NCBI GenBank assembly: GCA_030272785.1
Contig: JARXKM010000001.1
Span: 17,451 to 70,555, forward strand
Source: Pseudomonadota bacterium
GTDB lineage: Bacteria > Pseudomonadota > Gammaproteobacteria > Burkholderiales > Burkholderiaceae_D
Direction: 5' to 3'
DNA: 53,105 nucleotides
Shown here: positions 9,145 through 21,382 of the stretch, in pieces
How positions within the stretch are numbered: the stretch's first letter is position 1
Layout of the letters: every line of letters starts with the position of its first letter
Notes under the pieces: generated by a model
What the model was told of the DNA's origin: nothing
Database searches by the model: none
What the model saw: the letters and a program-made list of their open reading frames with translations, nothing else
Position numbers and translations under genes: made by a program

Positions 9145-9297
9145 CAAAACCGGGACAGACCCGGTTTTGCGCCATTTTGGAACGGGGTAGAGCTGGCTCG
9201 GACCCCTTTTCGTTGCGGAATGTTTCCAATAAACCGGGACAGACCCGGTTTTTACGCAGGTGCTGCGTTCCCAAAAAACCGGGTCTGTCCCGGTTTT
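9145..9297. repeat. Family B repeat cluster: three copies of AAACCGGGACAGACCCGGTTT (9145-9169, 9231-9251, inverted 9275-9296)
   Basis: Direct reading; each copy is an imperfect hairpin. Confidence 0.88.
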
Positions 9298-9359
9298 GCG
9301 TTGCCGGCGGCCGGCGCGGTACAATGGAGGATTAGCCTGCCTGCGTCCCTGCCCATACC

Positions 9360-10772
9360 ATGTCCGAAATTCGCCGTCTCCCCATCACTCCCGCCGCCGC
9401 CACCGCACCGATGACCGCGCCCGTCGCCGCGCCCAAAGTCGGCTTCGTCTCGCTCGGCTGTCCGAAAGCGCTGGTCGATTCGGAGCAAATCCTGACCCAG
9501 CTGCGCGCCGAGGGCTATGAAACGGCCAAGTCGTACGCCGGCGCCGATCTCGTCATCGTCAACACCTGCGGCTTCATCGACGCCGCGGTGCAGGAGTCGC
9601 TCGACGCCATCGGCGAGGCGCTGGCCGAAAACGGCCGCGTGATCGTCACCGGCTGCCTGGGCGCGAAGAAGGATGCGGCCGGCGATGACATCATCATGAA
9701 GATCCATCCGAAGGTGCTGGCGGTGACCGGTCCGCACGCGCTCGGCGAGGTGATGGACTCGGTCCACCTTCACCTGCCCAAGCCGCACGAGCCGTTCTTC
9801 GACCTGGTGCCGGCGCAGGGCATCCGGCTGACACCGAAACACTACGCCTACCTGAAGATCTCGGAAGGCTGCAACCACCGCTGCAGCTTCTGCATCATCC
9901 CGTCGATGCGCGGCGACCTGGTGTCGCGCCCGATCGCCGACCTGATGCTGGAAGCGGAAAACCTGTTCAAGGCCGGCGTCAAGGAATTGCTGGTGATCTC
10001 GCAGGACACCAGTGCCTACGGCGTCGACGTCAAGTTCCGCTCCGGCTTCTGGAACGGTCGCCCGGTCAAGACCCACATGACGCAGCTGGTCGAGGCGCTC
10101 GGCCAACTGGCCGCGCAGTACGGCGCGTGGGTGCGCCTGCACTACGTGTATCCGTACCCGCACGTCGACCAGGTGATCCCGATGATGAGCGGCGGCCACG
10201 TGCTGCCTTACCTCGACATCCCGATGCAGCACGCCCATCCCGATGTCCTTAAGCGCATGAAGCGCCCGGCCAGCGGCGAGAAGAACCTCGACCGCATCCA
10301 GGCCTGGCGCGCAATGAACCCGGACCTGACGATCCGCTCGACCTTCATCGCCGGTTTCCCCGGCGAGACCGAGGCCGAATTCGAGTACCTGCTCGACTTC
10401 CTGAAAGAGGCGCAGATCGACCGCCTCGGCTGCTTCGCCTATTCGCCGGTCGAAGGCGCCACCGCCAACCTGCTCGACAATCCGGTGCCGGAAGAAGTGC
10501 GCGAAGAGCGGCGCGGCCGCGTCATGCTGCTGCAGGAGGAAATCTCGGCGCAGCGCCTCAAGGCGAAGGTCGGCAAGACCGTGCGCGTGCTGGTCGATGA
10601 AGTCAACCGTACCGAATCGGTCGGCCGCTCGTCGGCCGACGCGCCGGAAATCGACGGCGTGGTGCACATCAAGCGCTCGCTGGTGCCGGGCAAGCTGCTC
10701 AAGGTGGGCGAGTTCGCCGACGTCGTCGTCACCGGCTCCGACGCGCACGACCTGTGGGCGTCGGTGGTCTGA
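9360..10772 (+). CDS. rimO: Ribosomal protein uS12 methylthiotransferase RimO
   Basis: [10 protein letters not shown], radical [18 protein letters not shown]-terminal TRAM domain. Confidence 0.95.
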   Translation: MSEIRRLPITPAAATAPMTAPVAAPKVGFVSLGCPKALVDSEQILTQLRAEGYETAKSYAGADLVIVNTCGFIDAAVQESLDAIGEALAENGRVIVTGCLGAKKDAAGDDIIMKIHPKVLAVTGPHALGEVMDSVHLHLPKPHEPFFDLVPAQGIRLTPKHYAYLKISEGCNHRCSFCIIPSMRGDLVSRPIADLMLEAENLFKAGVKELLVISQDTSAYGVDVKFRSGFWNGRPVKTHMTQLVEALGQLAAQYGAWVRLHYVYPYPHVDQVIPMMSGGHVLPYLDIPMQHAHPDVLKRMKRPASGEKNLDRIQAWRAMNPDLTIRSTFIAGFPGETEAEFEYLLDFLKEAQIDRLGCFAYSPVEGATANLLDNPVPEEVREERRGRVMLLQEEISAQRLKAKVGKTVRVLVDEVNRTESVGRSSADAPEIDGVVHIKRSLVPGKLLKVGEFADVVVTGSDAHDLWASVV

Positions 10773-10780
10773 GGCCGGGC

Positions 10781-11941
10781 ATGAAAAAATCCGCGCAGAC
10801 CACGCTGATCCATAGCGACTACGCCGCGCCGGAGGGCTTCGCCGCCTATCCGACCGCGATCCACCATGCCTCGACGGTGCTGTTCAAGGACGTCGCGGCG
10901 ATGCGCTCGGGCCAGTGGAAAGAGAAGAGCGCCTATACCTACGGGCTGCACGGCACGCCGACCACGTTCACCCTGGAAGCGCGGCTGGCCGAAATCGAGG
11001 GCGGCAGCTTCTGCCTGCTGGCGCCGAGCGGGCTGGCGGCGATCGCCATGGTCGACTTCGCGCTGCTCAAGACCGGCGACGACGTGCTCTTGCCCGACAA
11101 CGTCTACAACCCGAACCGCGAGCTGGGCAACTGGCTCACGCGCGACTTCGGCATCAGCGCGCGCTACTACGATCCGCTGGCCGGCGCCGCCATCGCCGAG
11201 CTGATTTTGCCCAACACGAAGCTGATCTGGACCGAGGCGCCCGGCTCGGTGTCGATGGAAGTGCCGGACCTGCCGGCGATCTGCAAGGCGGCCCACGACA
11301 GGGGCGTGCTGGTCGCGCTCGACAACACCTGGTCGGGCGGACTGGCGCTGCGCGGCTTCGATCTGGGCGTCGACATCATCATGCAGGCGCTCACCAAGTA
11401 CCAGTCGGGCGGCTCGGACGTGCTGATGGGCGCCCTGATCACGCGCGAGCGCGCGCTCAACGACCGCCTGGCGCTGGCGCATATGCGCCTCGGCATGGGT
11501 GTCAGTCCCGACGATGCCTACCTGGTGATGCGCGGCCTGCCGAGCATGAAGCTGCGCCTCGAGGCGCACGACGCCAGCGCGCGCCAGGTGGCCGCGTGGC
11601 TCAAGGGGCGCGCCGAAATCAGCAAGGTGCTGCACCCGGCGTTCACCGACTGCCCCGGCCACGACATCTGGAAGCGCGATTTCCGCGGCGCCGGCGGCTT
11701 GTTCTCGGTGCTGTTCGATGCCCGCTACAGCGAAGCGCAGACCGACCGCTTCGTCGACCAGCTCGCATTGTTCGGCCTCGGTTACAGCTGGGGCGGCGCC
11801 AACAGCCTGGTGATGCCGTACCGGATCCAGGCGATGCGGCGCGGCTGGAGCGACGCCGGCATGCTGGTGCGCTTTAACATCGGCCTGGAAGACACGGCCG
11901 ACCTGATCGCCGACATCGAACAGGCGCTCGGCGTCCTGTAA
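10781..11941 (+). CDS. metC: Cystathionine beta-lyase / Cys-Met PLP enzyme
   Basis: YGLHGTPTTFTLEARLAEIEGG, LTKYQSGGSDVLMGA. Confidence 0.88.
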   Translation: MKKSAQTTLIHSDYAAPEGFAAYPTAIHHASTVLFKDVAAMRSGQWKEKSAYTYGLHGTPTTFTLEARLAEIEGGSFCLLAPSGLAAIAMVDFALLKTGDDVLLPDNVYNPNRELGNWLTRDFGISARYYDPLAGAAIAELILPNTKLIWTEAPGSVSMEVPDLPAICKAAHDRGVLVALDNTWSGGLALRGFDLGVDIIMQALTKYQSGGSDVLMGALITRERALNDRLALAHMRLGMGVSPDDAYLVMRGLPSMKLRLEAHDASARQVAAWLKGRAEISKVLHPAFTDCPGHDIWKRDFRGAGGLFSVLFDARYSEAQTDRFVDQLALFGLGYSWGGANSLVMPYRIQAMRRGWSDAGMLVRFNIGLEDTADLIADIEQALGVL

Positions 11942-11971
11942 TCGGTCAGACCCCGGCCCGGTTCGCCGCCA

Positions 11972-12931
11972 TCAGCCGCGCAGCACGCTCCTGATCGCGC
12001 TGGCCAGGTCGTCGGCAGAAAACTTCGCCACGTACGCGTCCGCCCCCGCGCTCTTGACGTGCTGCTCGTTGGTGGTGCCCGACAGCGAGGAGTGGATCAC
12101 CACCGGCAGGTGGTGGAAGCGCGTGCTTTTCTTGATGCTGCGGGTGAGCGTGAAGCCGTCCATTTCCGGCATCTCGATGTCGGTCAACACCATCGCCACC
12201 TTGTCGTAGACGCTCTTGCCCTCGGCCTCGGCCTGCTCGGCGATGCTGTGCAGCTGGTCCCACGCTTCCTTGCCGGTCTTGGTCATGATGAACGGCAGGC
12301 CGACCGCGTCGAAGCCGCGTTCGATCAGCGCGCGCGCCACCACCGAATCGTCGGCCGCCAGGATGACCGCGCCCGGCTTGAGGCGGATGGCCGGGCCGAT
12401 GGTGCCCGGGTTGACGTCGGGCCGATCGGTCGGCGTCAGGTTGCGCAGGATGGTTTCGAGGTCGAGCACCTGGGCCAGGCGCGCGCCGCCGCCGTCGTCC
12501 TCGAGCCGCGCGATGCTGGTGACCAGGCCGCCGTTGCCGGCGCTGCGCTCGGCCGACATCACGCAGTTCCAGTCGAGGCGGACGATTTCCTCGACCGATT
12601 CGACCGCGAACGCCTGGGTGGTGCGGGCGAATTCGGTGACCAGCATGATGTTCAGGCCGCTCTCGGGGACGCAGCCGGCGATGGCCGGCAGGTCGAGCAC
12701 CTGGATGATCGCGCCGCGCAGGTTGACCACGCCGAGCACGTGCGGCATCGCGCCGGCGATCGCGGTCACCGCCGGCATCGCGACGATCTCGCGGATCTTG
12801 AAGATGTTGATGCCGAACAGCTCGCTGCGCGCGCCGTTCTGGTCGGTGCCGAGCCGGAACAGCAGCAGCTCGAACTTGTTGGAACCTGTCAAGGTGCTGC
12901 GTTCGTCCACTTCCTGCTGAACCGTTTTCAT
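11972..12931 (-). CDS. cheV: Chemotaxis coupling/response regulator CheV
   Basis: CheW-like domain (NIFKIREIV, GVVNLRGAIIQVLDL) plus C-terminal REC (VLTDIEMPEMDG). Confidence 0.9.
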   Translation of the reverse strand: MKTVQQEVDERSTLTGSNKFELLLFRLGTDQNGARSELFGINIFKIREIVAMPAVTAIAGAMPHVLGVVNLRGAIIQVLDLPAIAGCVPESGLNIMLVTEFARTTQAFAVESVEEIVRLDWNCVMSAERSAGNGGLVTSIARLEDDGGGARLAQVLDLETILRNLTPTDRPDVNPGTIGPAIRLKPGAVILAADDSVVARALIERGFDAVGLPFIMTKTGKEAWDQLHSIAEQAEAEGKSVYDKVAMVLTDIEMPEMDGFTLTRSIKKSTRFHHLPVVIHSSLSGTTNEQHVKSAGADAYVAKFSADDLASAIRSVLRG

Positions 12932-13035
12932 CTGCGCGCCCCTGGCTGTGGTGAATGTCGAATCCGACAGTACTCCAGCGCAGCGGGGCGCGCCTTGCTG
13001 AAAATCATCAGCAGGCGTCGCCGGGACGACGGTAG

Positions 13036-13398
13036 CTACACCGGCATCGGGCGGTTGTTGTTCAGGTCGACGAAGCCCTTGATCAGGCGATAGGCCTTCC
13101 ACACCCAGGCGACGATGCCGATCAGCCAGGCCAGCGGGATGCCGATGATGGTCACCCACAGCACCGCCGCCACCACCAGCCACAGGATGTAGAACCAGAA
13201 CGAGCGGATCATCCAGGTGTGATGGCTGTACACCAGCGTGCCTTCGGTGTACGGCCGCTTGACGTAGTTGATGATGACCGGAATGAACGACAGCATGCCG
13301 AACGAGAAAAAGAAGGTGATCGCATGCACCACATACATGATGCGGGCAAATTGCTTCGCTTCTTCGAGGCTGCTGTCTAACACCAGTTGCTGGGACAT
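13036..13398 (-). CDS. DUF4870-like membrane protein
   Basis: YVVHAITFFFSFGMLSFIPVIINYVKR and three hydrophobic segments; start at MSQQLVLDSS. Confidence 0.75.
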   Translation of the reverse strand: MSQQLVLDSSLEEAKQFARIMYVVHAITFFFSFGMLSFIPVIINYVKRPYTEGTLVYSHHTWMIRSFWFYILWLVVAAVLWVTIIGIPLAWLIGIVAWVWKAYRLIKGFVDLNNNRPMPV

Positions 13399-13496
13399 GG
13401 TTGCTCCTTGGGTGGGTATGCCCGGATTGTAGCAGGCGGCGTTGGCATTTCGATCACTGTAGCGTGCGCGGCGCGCAGCACCACCGCAGCACCACG

Positions 13497-13946
13497 CTAG
13501 CGTCCGGCCGCCTGCGCCTGCGCGCTGGCCCAGGCGACGATGCTGCCGGCATCCATCGCGCCGGCCTGGCGCGCCACTTCGCGGCCGTGGCGAAACAGCG
13601 CCAGGGTCGGGATGCTGCGGATGTTGTAGCGCGCCGCCAGCTCCTGCGCCTGTTCGGTGTCGACCTTCAGCAGGCGCATGCCCGGCTCGAGCTGTTGCGC
13701 CGCCAGATGGAACGCCGGCGCCATCGTCTTGCACGGGCCGCACCAGGGCGCCCAGAAGTCGACCAGTACCGGGATGTCGTTGCGGCCGATGTGTTTGGCG
13801 AAGCGGGCGCTGTCGACGTCAAGCGGCTTGGCGGCGAACAGCCCGAGCGCGCATTTGCCGCAGATCGGCTGGTCGGCCAGGCGCTCGGCGGCCAGCCGGT
13901 TGACGGCGTCGCAGTGCGGGCAGACGATGTGTACGGGGTCGGTCAT
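13497..13946 (-). CDS. trxC: Thioredoxin 2 (zinc-ribbon thioredoxin TrxC)
   Basis: N-terminal CPHCDAVN...CGKC and WAPWCGPCKTMAP. Confidence 0.92.
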   Translation of the reverse strand: MTDPVHIVCPHCDAVNRLAAERLADQPICGKCALGLFAAKPLDVDSARFAKHIGRNDIPVLVDFWAPWCGPCKTMAPAFHLAAQQLEPGMRLLKVDTEQAQELAARYNIRSIPTLALFRHGREVARQAGAMDAGSIVAWASAQAQAAGR

Positions 13947-14071
13947 CGCAAAGTCTCCATCGGGCGGGTGGTTGATGGCCGTATTGTAAGACCTGGCGGT
14001 TTCAAGTACCAGGCGCACCGCAGGTTTCAAGCGTGCCGCGGTGGCGCGCGGGCCTGACGTAGAATCGTCCC

Positions 14072-14812
14072 ATGAGCGAACCCATCCATTTATCCGGCCG
14101 GGCGCTGGTCGGCTGCGCCGGCTGGACCATTCCGCGCGCCGACGCGCCGGCGTTTCCCGTCGACGGCAGCCACCTGGAGCGCTATGCGGCGCGCTTTCCC
14201 GTCGTCGAGATCAACTCGAGCTTTCATCGTCCGCACCGGCCGGCGACCTATGTGCGCTGGGCTGCCAGCGTGCCGGCCGGGTTCCGCTTCGCGGTCAAGC
14301 TGCCGCGCACCATCACGCATGATCGGCGGCTGGCCGGCATCGATGCGCCGCTGCACCAGTTCGCCGCCGAGGCCGGCGCACTGGGCGACAAGCTCGGCTG
14401 CGTCCTGGTGCAACTGCCGCCGTCGCTGCCATTCGCGCCGGCGCTGGCGGCCGACTTCTTCGCGCGGCTGCGGCAATCGTTCGGCTGCATGATCGCCTGC
14501 GAAGCGCGCCATCCCAGCTGGTTCGGTGTAGCGGCCAGTGCCCTGCTGCGCGCGGGTGCCATCACCCGGGTGATCGCCGACCCCGCCAAGGGCCAGCCTG
14601 GCGCACACGAGCCGACCACGGCCGAGCTGTACGTCCGCCTGCACGGTACGCCACGCGTGTACTACTCGGCGTACCGGCCCGACTACCTGGCGCAGCTGGC
14701 GCGCGACATGGCCGTGCACACCGGCGCCGGCCGCACCGTCTGGTGCATCTTCGACAACACCGCCGCCGGTGCCGCAACGCCGAACGCGCTCGCCGTGCTG
14801 GCGCAGCTCTGA
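14072..14812 (+). CDS. DUF72 domain protein (YecE family)
   Basis: VGCAGWTIPR, EINSSFHRPHRPATYVRWA, VWCIFDNTAAGAATPNAL. Confidence 0.88.
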   Translation: MSEPIHLSGRALVGCAGWTIPRADAPAFPVDGSHLERYAARFPVVEINSSFHRPHRPATYVRWAASVPAGFRFAVKLPRTITHDRRLAGIDAPLHQFAAEAGALGDKLGCVLVQLPPSLPFAPALAADFFARLRQSFGCMIACEARHPSWFGVAASALLRAGAITRVIADPAKGQPGAHEPTTAELYVRLHGTPRVYYSAYRPDYLAQLARDMAVHTGAGRTVWCIFDNTAAGAATPNALAVLAQL

Positions 14813-14813
14813 A

Positions 14814-14968
14814 CCCCTGGGGTCAGTGCCGGCAATCGTACACGAGCCCATCCGTAGCGCCGTCCACCCAGGGGTCAGTGCCGGCAATCGTACACGAGCC
14901 CATCCGCAGCGCCGGTGTGTCCTGGATAGTGATGAGGCCGTGTACGATTGCCGGCACTGACCCCCGGG
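14814..14968. repeat. Family A repeat cluster: two direct copies and one inverted copy forming a 26-bp stem
   Basis: GGGGTCAGTGCCGGCAATCGTACACG at 14818-14860 and 14871-14896; inverted CGTGTACGATTGCCGGCACTGACCCC at 14939-14964. Confidence 0.93.
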
Positions 14969-15000
14969 TGCCGGTTATGCCCCTCCGGGATGGTTGGCGC

Positions 15001-17553
15001 TCAGTCGCTCAGCGCCATCGAAACGGTGCCGTGCACGCGCGCGTGCTGACGGAAGGCGTCGCGCACGCTGGTGCGCAAGGTGACGTCGTGCCACGGCTTG
15101 GTGTAGAAGCGGTCGACCGCGCCGCGGTTGACAGCGGCCATGATCGTCGCCAGGTCGCTCTGGCCCGATACAACGATGCGGTAGGTGTCCGGGTACATAT
15201 CCTTGACGCAGTCGCACAAGGCGGTGCCGCTGATGCCCGCCGTCAGCTGTTCGCAGACGATCACCTGCACCTGGTGCAGCGCCAGCAGCTCGAACGCTTC
15301 ACTGGCCGAGCCGGCCACCAGGATCCGGTAGCCGTCCGGCCGCAGCAGCGCCGTCAAGGCGACCCGCACGCCGTCGTCTTCGTCGACCAACAACACCGTC
15401 TTGTAGTCGGCCAGCAGTTCGCTGTCGAGCGCGCACATGCGCTTGTTGTCGCGCAGCAGCAGGTCGAGCTCGGCCGCCGGCAGCGCCTCACTGAAGAAGT
15501 GGCCCTGGATATGGTCGCAGCGCTGGCGCCGCAGGTAGGCCAGCTGCGCCGCCGTTTCCACCCCTTCGGCGACGACGTCGAGCCGCAGGTGGTGCGCCAT
15601 GCCGATGATCGCGCAGGTGATCGCCGCATCGTCCGGATTGGAAGTCACCTCGCGGATGAAGGCGATGTCAATCTTCAGCGTGTCGATCGGGAAGCTGCGC
15701 AGGTAGGCCAGGCTCGAATAGCCGGTGCCGAAGTCGTCGATCGACACCTGCACGCCGAGCTTCTTGAGGTTGCGCAGCGTGTCGATGGTGCGGTCGGTAT
15801 TGTCCATCAGCGAGCCTTCGGTCAGCTCCAGGTCGAGCAGGCCGGCGGCGATGCGGTGCTCGCTGAGCGCGGCGATCACGTCCGCTTCCAGGTTGCCTTC
15901 GATGAACTGGCGACGCGACACGTTCACCGACATCTGCACCGGCACGATCGCCGCGGCGATCCAGGCGCCGATCTGGCGGCACGCGGTGGCGATCACCCAG
16001 GCGCCGACCGGCACGATCAGGCCGATCTCCTCGAGCACGCCGACAAAGCTGTGCGGCATCACCAGCCCGTGGCCGGGACGGTTCCAGCGCAGCAGCGCTT
16101 CGACGCCGGTGATGCGCCCGCTGTCGAGCGCAACCTTGGGCTGGTAGTGCAGCACGAATTCCTCGCGCTCGACGGCGTCGCGCAGCGCCCGTTCCAGCTC
16201 CAGCCGGGCCAGCACGTCGGTGTTCATCTGGGCGGTGAAAAAGCAGAACGTGTCGCGCCCGGCGTGCTTGGCCCGGTACATCGCCGTGTCGGCGTACCTG
16301 ATCAGGGTGTCCGGATCGGAGGCGTCGTCGGGGTGGATGGTGATGCCGATGCTGGCGCTCACGCTCAGCTTGTGGCCGTGCACCAGGAACGGCGCGCGCA
16401 GCGCCTCGCCGACCTTGGCGGCGACCATGCCGGCGCCTTGCTGGATGCCGTGGGCGACCATGATCAGCGCGAATTCGTCGCCGCCCAGGCGCCCGACGGT
16501 GTCGCGCACCCGCACGCACTGCAGCAGCCGGTCGCCCACTTCGACCAGCAGGGCGTCGCCGACCGCGTGGCCGAGCGTGTCGTTGACATCCTTGAAGCGG
16601 TCCAGGTCGATGAACATCACCGCCACCTGCCAGCTGCTGTCGGCGTCGCTGGCCATCGCCAGGGTCTTCTTGAGCGTCTCGTAGAACAGCAGCCGGTTCG
16701 GCAGGCTGGTGAGGGCGTCGTAGTGCGCCATGTGGTGCAGGCGCTGCTCGGCCTGCTTGCGTTCGCTGATGTCGCGCAGCACGCCGACGATGATCCACTC
16801 ATCGTCGAAAAAGTGGGCCTGGCGGTGCACCTCGACCGCCAGCTGACTGCCGTCCTTTCGCTCGACCTGGATCTCGGTGATCTTCTTGGCGCGCGGCCCT
16901 TCCTGCGTCGGGTCGTCGATGCTGGCGATGTCCTCGGCCGACAGCATGCCGATCTGGCGCGGCCCGATGCGCAGCAATTCCTCGCGCGTGTAGCCGAGCA
17001 TCTCGCAGGCGGTGGTGTTGACCTCGACGAACAGCATGCTGCTGCGCTGGACCAGGAAGATCGCCTCGGCGGTGGCGTCCATCGCGCTGCGAAAACGCTG
17101 CAGTTCGGCGGTGCGGGCGCGCACTTTCTGCTCGAGGATGTCGCCCTGGCGCTGCAGCAGGTCGCCGTAGGCCTTCAGGCGCAGCAGGTTGCGCACCCGC
17201 AGCCACAACTCGGTGCGGTCGACCGGCTTGGTGAGAAACTCCTCGGCGCCGGCGCGCAAGCCTTCCATGCGCGCGCCGCGGTCGACCAGCGCGGTGAGCA
17301 TGATGATGGGGATGTTGGCGGTGAGCGCATTGGCCTTGAGCGCGGTGGCCACCTGGTAGCCGTTCATGCCCGGCATCATGATGTCGAGCAGGATCAGGTC
17401 CGGCTTGCGCTCGGCCACCATCGCCAGCGCCTGTTCGCCGCTGGCGGCGCAGCTGGTGCGGTAGCCTTCCGGCTTGAGCAGCGCTTCCATCAGGCGCAGG
17501 TTGACCGCCTCGTCGTCGACGATCAGGATGGCGGGCGCGCCGGCCTCGCTCAT
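15001..17553 (-). CDS. REC-PAS-GGDEF-EAL-pseudoREC c-di-GMP signalling protein
   Basis: LILLDIMMPGMNG receiver, RLGGDEFAL, GVEALLRW, and a C-terminal receiver-like domain ending in RFYTKPW. Confidence 0.92.
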   Translation of the reverse strand: MSEAGAPAILIVDDEAVNLRLMEALLKPEGYRTSCAASGEQALAMVAERKPDLILLDIMMPGMNGYQVATALKANALTANIPIIMLTALVDRGARMEGLRAGAEEFLTKPVDRTELWLRVRNLLRLKAYGDLLQRQGDILEQKVRARTAELQRFRSAMDATAEAIFLVQRSSMLFVEVNTTACEMLGYTREELLRIGPRQIGMLSAEDIASIDDPTQEGPRAKKITEIQVERKDGSQLAVEVHRQAHFFDDEWIIVGVLRDISERKQAEQRLHHMAHYDALTSLPNRLLFYETLKKTLAMASDADSSWQVAVMFIDLDRFKDVNDTLGHAVGDALLVEVGDRLLQCVRVRDTVGRLGGDEFALIMVAHGIQQGAGMVAAKVGEALRAPFLVHGHKLSVSASIGITIHPDDASDPDTLIRYADTAMYRAKHAGRDTFCFFTAQMNTDVLARLELERALRDAVEREEFVLHYQPKVALDSGRITGVEALLRWNRPGHGLVMPHSFVGVLEEIGLIVPVGAWVIATACRQIGAWIAAAIVPVQMSVNVSRRQFIEGNLEADVIAALSEHRIAAGLLDLELTEGSLMDNTDRTIDTLRNLKKLGVQVSIDDFGTGYSSLAYLRSFPIDTLKIDIAFIREVTSNPDDAAITCAIIGMAHHLRLDVVAEGVETAAQLAYLRRQRCDHIQGHFFSEALPAAELDLLLRDNKRMCALDSELLADYKTVLLVDEDDGVRVALTALLRPDGYRILVAGSASEAFELLALHQVQVIVCEQLTAGISGTALCDCVKDMYPDTYRIVVSGQSDLATIMAAVNRGAVDRFYTKPWHDVTLRTSVRDAFRQHARVHGTVSMALSD

Positions 17554-17927
17554 GCCGGTCCCGCCGGCGGCAGCAGGCTGTCGATCAGGTCGTACAGCTG
17601 GCGGTAGCGCAGCGGCTTGGCGATGTAGGCGTCGCAGCCGGCCTGCAGGCTCCTGACATGGTCGGCCTTCATCGCCAGCGCGGTCAGCGCGATCACCGGG
17701 ATGTTGGCGGTGGCCGGATCGTGCTTGAGCAGCACCGTCGCGTCCAGTCCGTCCATGCCGGGCAGCTGGATGTCCATCAGGATCAGGTCTGGCCGCGCCG
17801 TGCGCGCCAGTGCCACGCCGCATTCGGCGTCGGCCGCGCACAGCGCGTGGTGGCCGGCCTTTTCCAGCAACAGCACCGCCAGGCGCATGTTGGCCGAGTT
17901 GTCTTCGACGACCAGGATCGATGCCAT
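17550..17927 (-). CDS. Stand-alone response regulator receiver (DivK-like)
   Basis: LVVEDNSANMRLAVLLLEKAGH, LILMDIQLPGMDG, YIAKPL; 4-bp ATGA overlap with the next gene. Confidence 0.9.
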   Translation of the reverse strand: MASILVVEDNSANMRLAVLLLEKAGHHALCAADAECGVALARTARPDLILMDIQLPGMDGLDATVLLKHDPATANIPVIALTALAMKADHVRSLQAGCDAYIAKPLRYRQLYDLIDSLLPPAGPA

Positions 17928-17932
17928 CTTGC

Positions 17933-17974
17933 CTCTCTGTCTGTCTCTGTCTGTCTCTGTCTGTCTTTGTTTGT
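17933..17974. repeat. 10-bp tandem repeat (CTGTCTCTGT)n in the kinase/REC intercistronic spacer
   Basis: ctctctgtctgtctctgtctgtctctgtctgtctttgtttgt. Confidence 0.88.
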
Positions 17975-17975
17975 G

Positions 17976-20504
<2,529 letters not shown>

Positions 20505-20722
20505 GCCAACTCCCTGGCGATCTTGTCGGACAAGTCAGGCGGGCAAGGCAGGCAGGCAAGCAATCGACCGCGCCGGACAGCGCTGCCGCAAGGTGCCGCG
20601 TGGCCGCTGACATCTTCGACAACGGCGCGGGGCAAGCAAGGGACAGAGCGGTTCATGATAACCACTATCGCCGCGCTTCACACCTTAATTATCTGTCGGT
20701 CAAATTAATTGACCAACTCTGC

Positions 20723-21382
20723 TCAGCAGGCCAGGCTGGCCTGCGCGGCCATCCGCGGATAGCCGATCGCCGCCGCCGCCGCCTGCGCCTCGGCCAGGGT
20801 CAGGTGCGGATTGAGCGACTTGACGATGGCGGCGGTGAGCGGCGCCAGCGCGTAAATGTGTTCGATGCTCGCCAGCGGCGGCTCGCATTCGAAATAGTCG
20901 GTGGCGTATTCGTAGTAGCAGTCGGCCGGCGCCAGCAGGATCGACAGGTAGTCGGCCGAACGGTCGCTCCAGTGCGCCAGGCCGGCGTCCGGATGGACCA
21001 CCTTGCTCCACGCGGCGTCGCCGCTGCGCCGCCAGTAGCAGTAGCTGACGGCGTCCATCTCGAACGACGGCTCGCGCAGGAAGCCGGCGAATTCGCCCGG
21101 CAGGGCGCGTTGCACCCGCTGCGCCATCGCGCCCGCCGCGCCGCGCGGCAGGTCCTGTACATAGCCCTTGATGGCGGCGCCGTGCTCGCCCACGTGCAGG
21201 AACCAGTGGTCGCCATCGCCGTTGTGCATCGAGGCCATCTGCTCGTCGTCGCCCCACGCGCCGTCGTAATTGAAATAACGGTACTCGAACTCGGGACAGA
21301 TGATCGCGTCCAGCATGGCCAGTGCCATGGCCCGGTTGCCCAGGCTGCGCGGGTCGGGAAAACACTGTGGGTCGAGCTGCAT
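20723..21382 (-). CDS. Hypothetical protein of unknown family
   Basis: 219-aa ORF, plausible start near MQLDPQCFPDPRSLGNRAMA; aromatic/acidic-rich, non-repetitive. Confidence 0.7.
   Translation of the reverse strand: MQLDPQCFPDPRSLGNRAMALAMLDAIICPEFEYRYFNYDGAWGDDEQMASMHNGDGDHWFLHVGEHGAAIKGYVQDLPRGAAGAMAQRVQRALPGEFAGFLREPSFEMDAVSYCYWRRSGDAAWSKVVHPDAGLAHWSDRSADYLSILLAPADCYYEYATDYFECEPPLASIEHIYALAPLTAAIVKSLNPHLTLAEAQAAAAAIGYPRMAAQASLAC

Noticed and set aside
14743-17607. 954-aa plus-strand ORF over the GGDEF-EAL gene
   Set aside because: Antisense shadow ORF; its N-terminus translates the family A repeats and the body is compositionally biased.
17933-17974. Coding repeat (LSLSVCLCLSLFV in shadow ORFs)
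   Set aside because: The only frames through it are short or antisense; the repeat is an intercistronic spacer.
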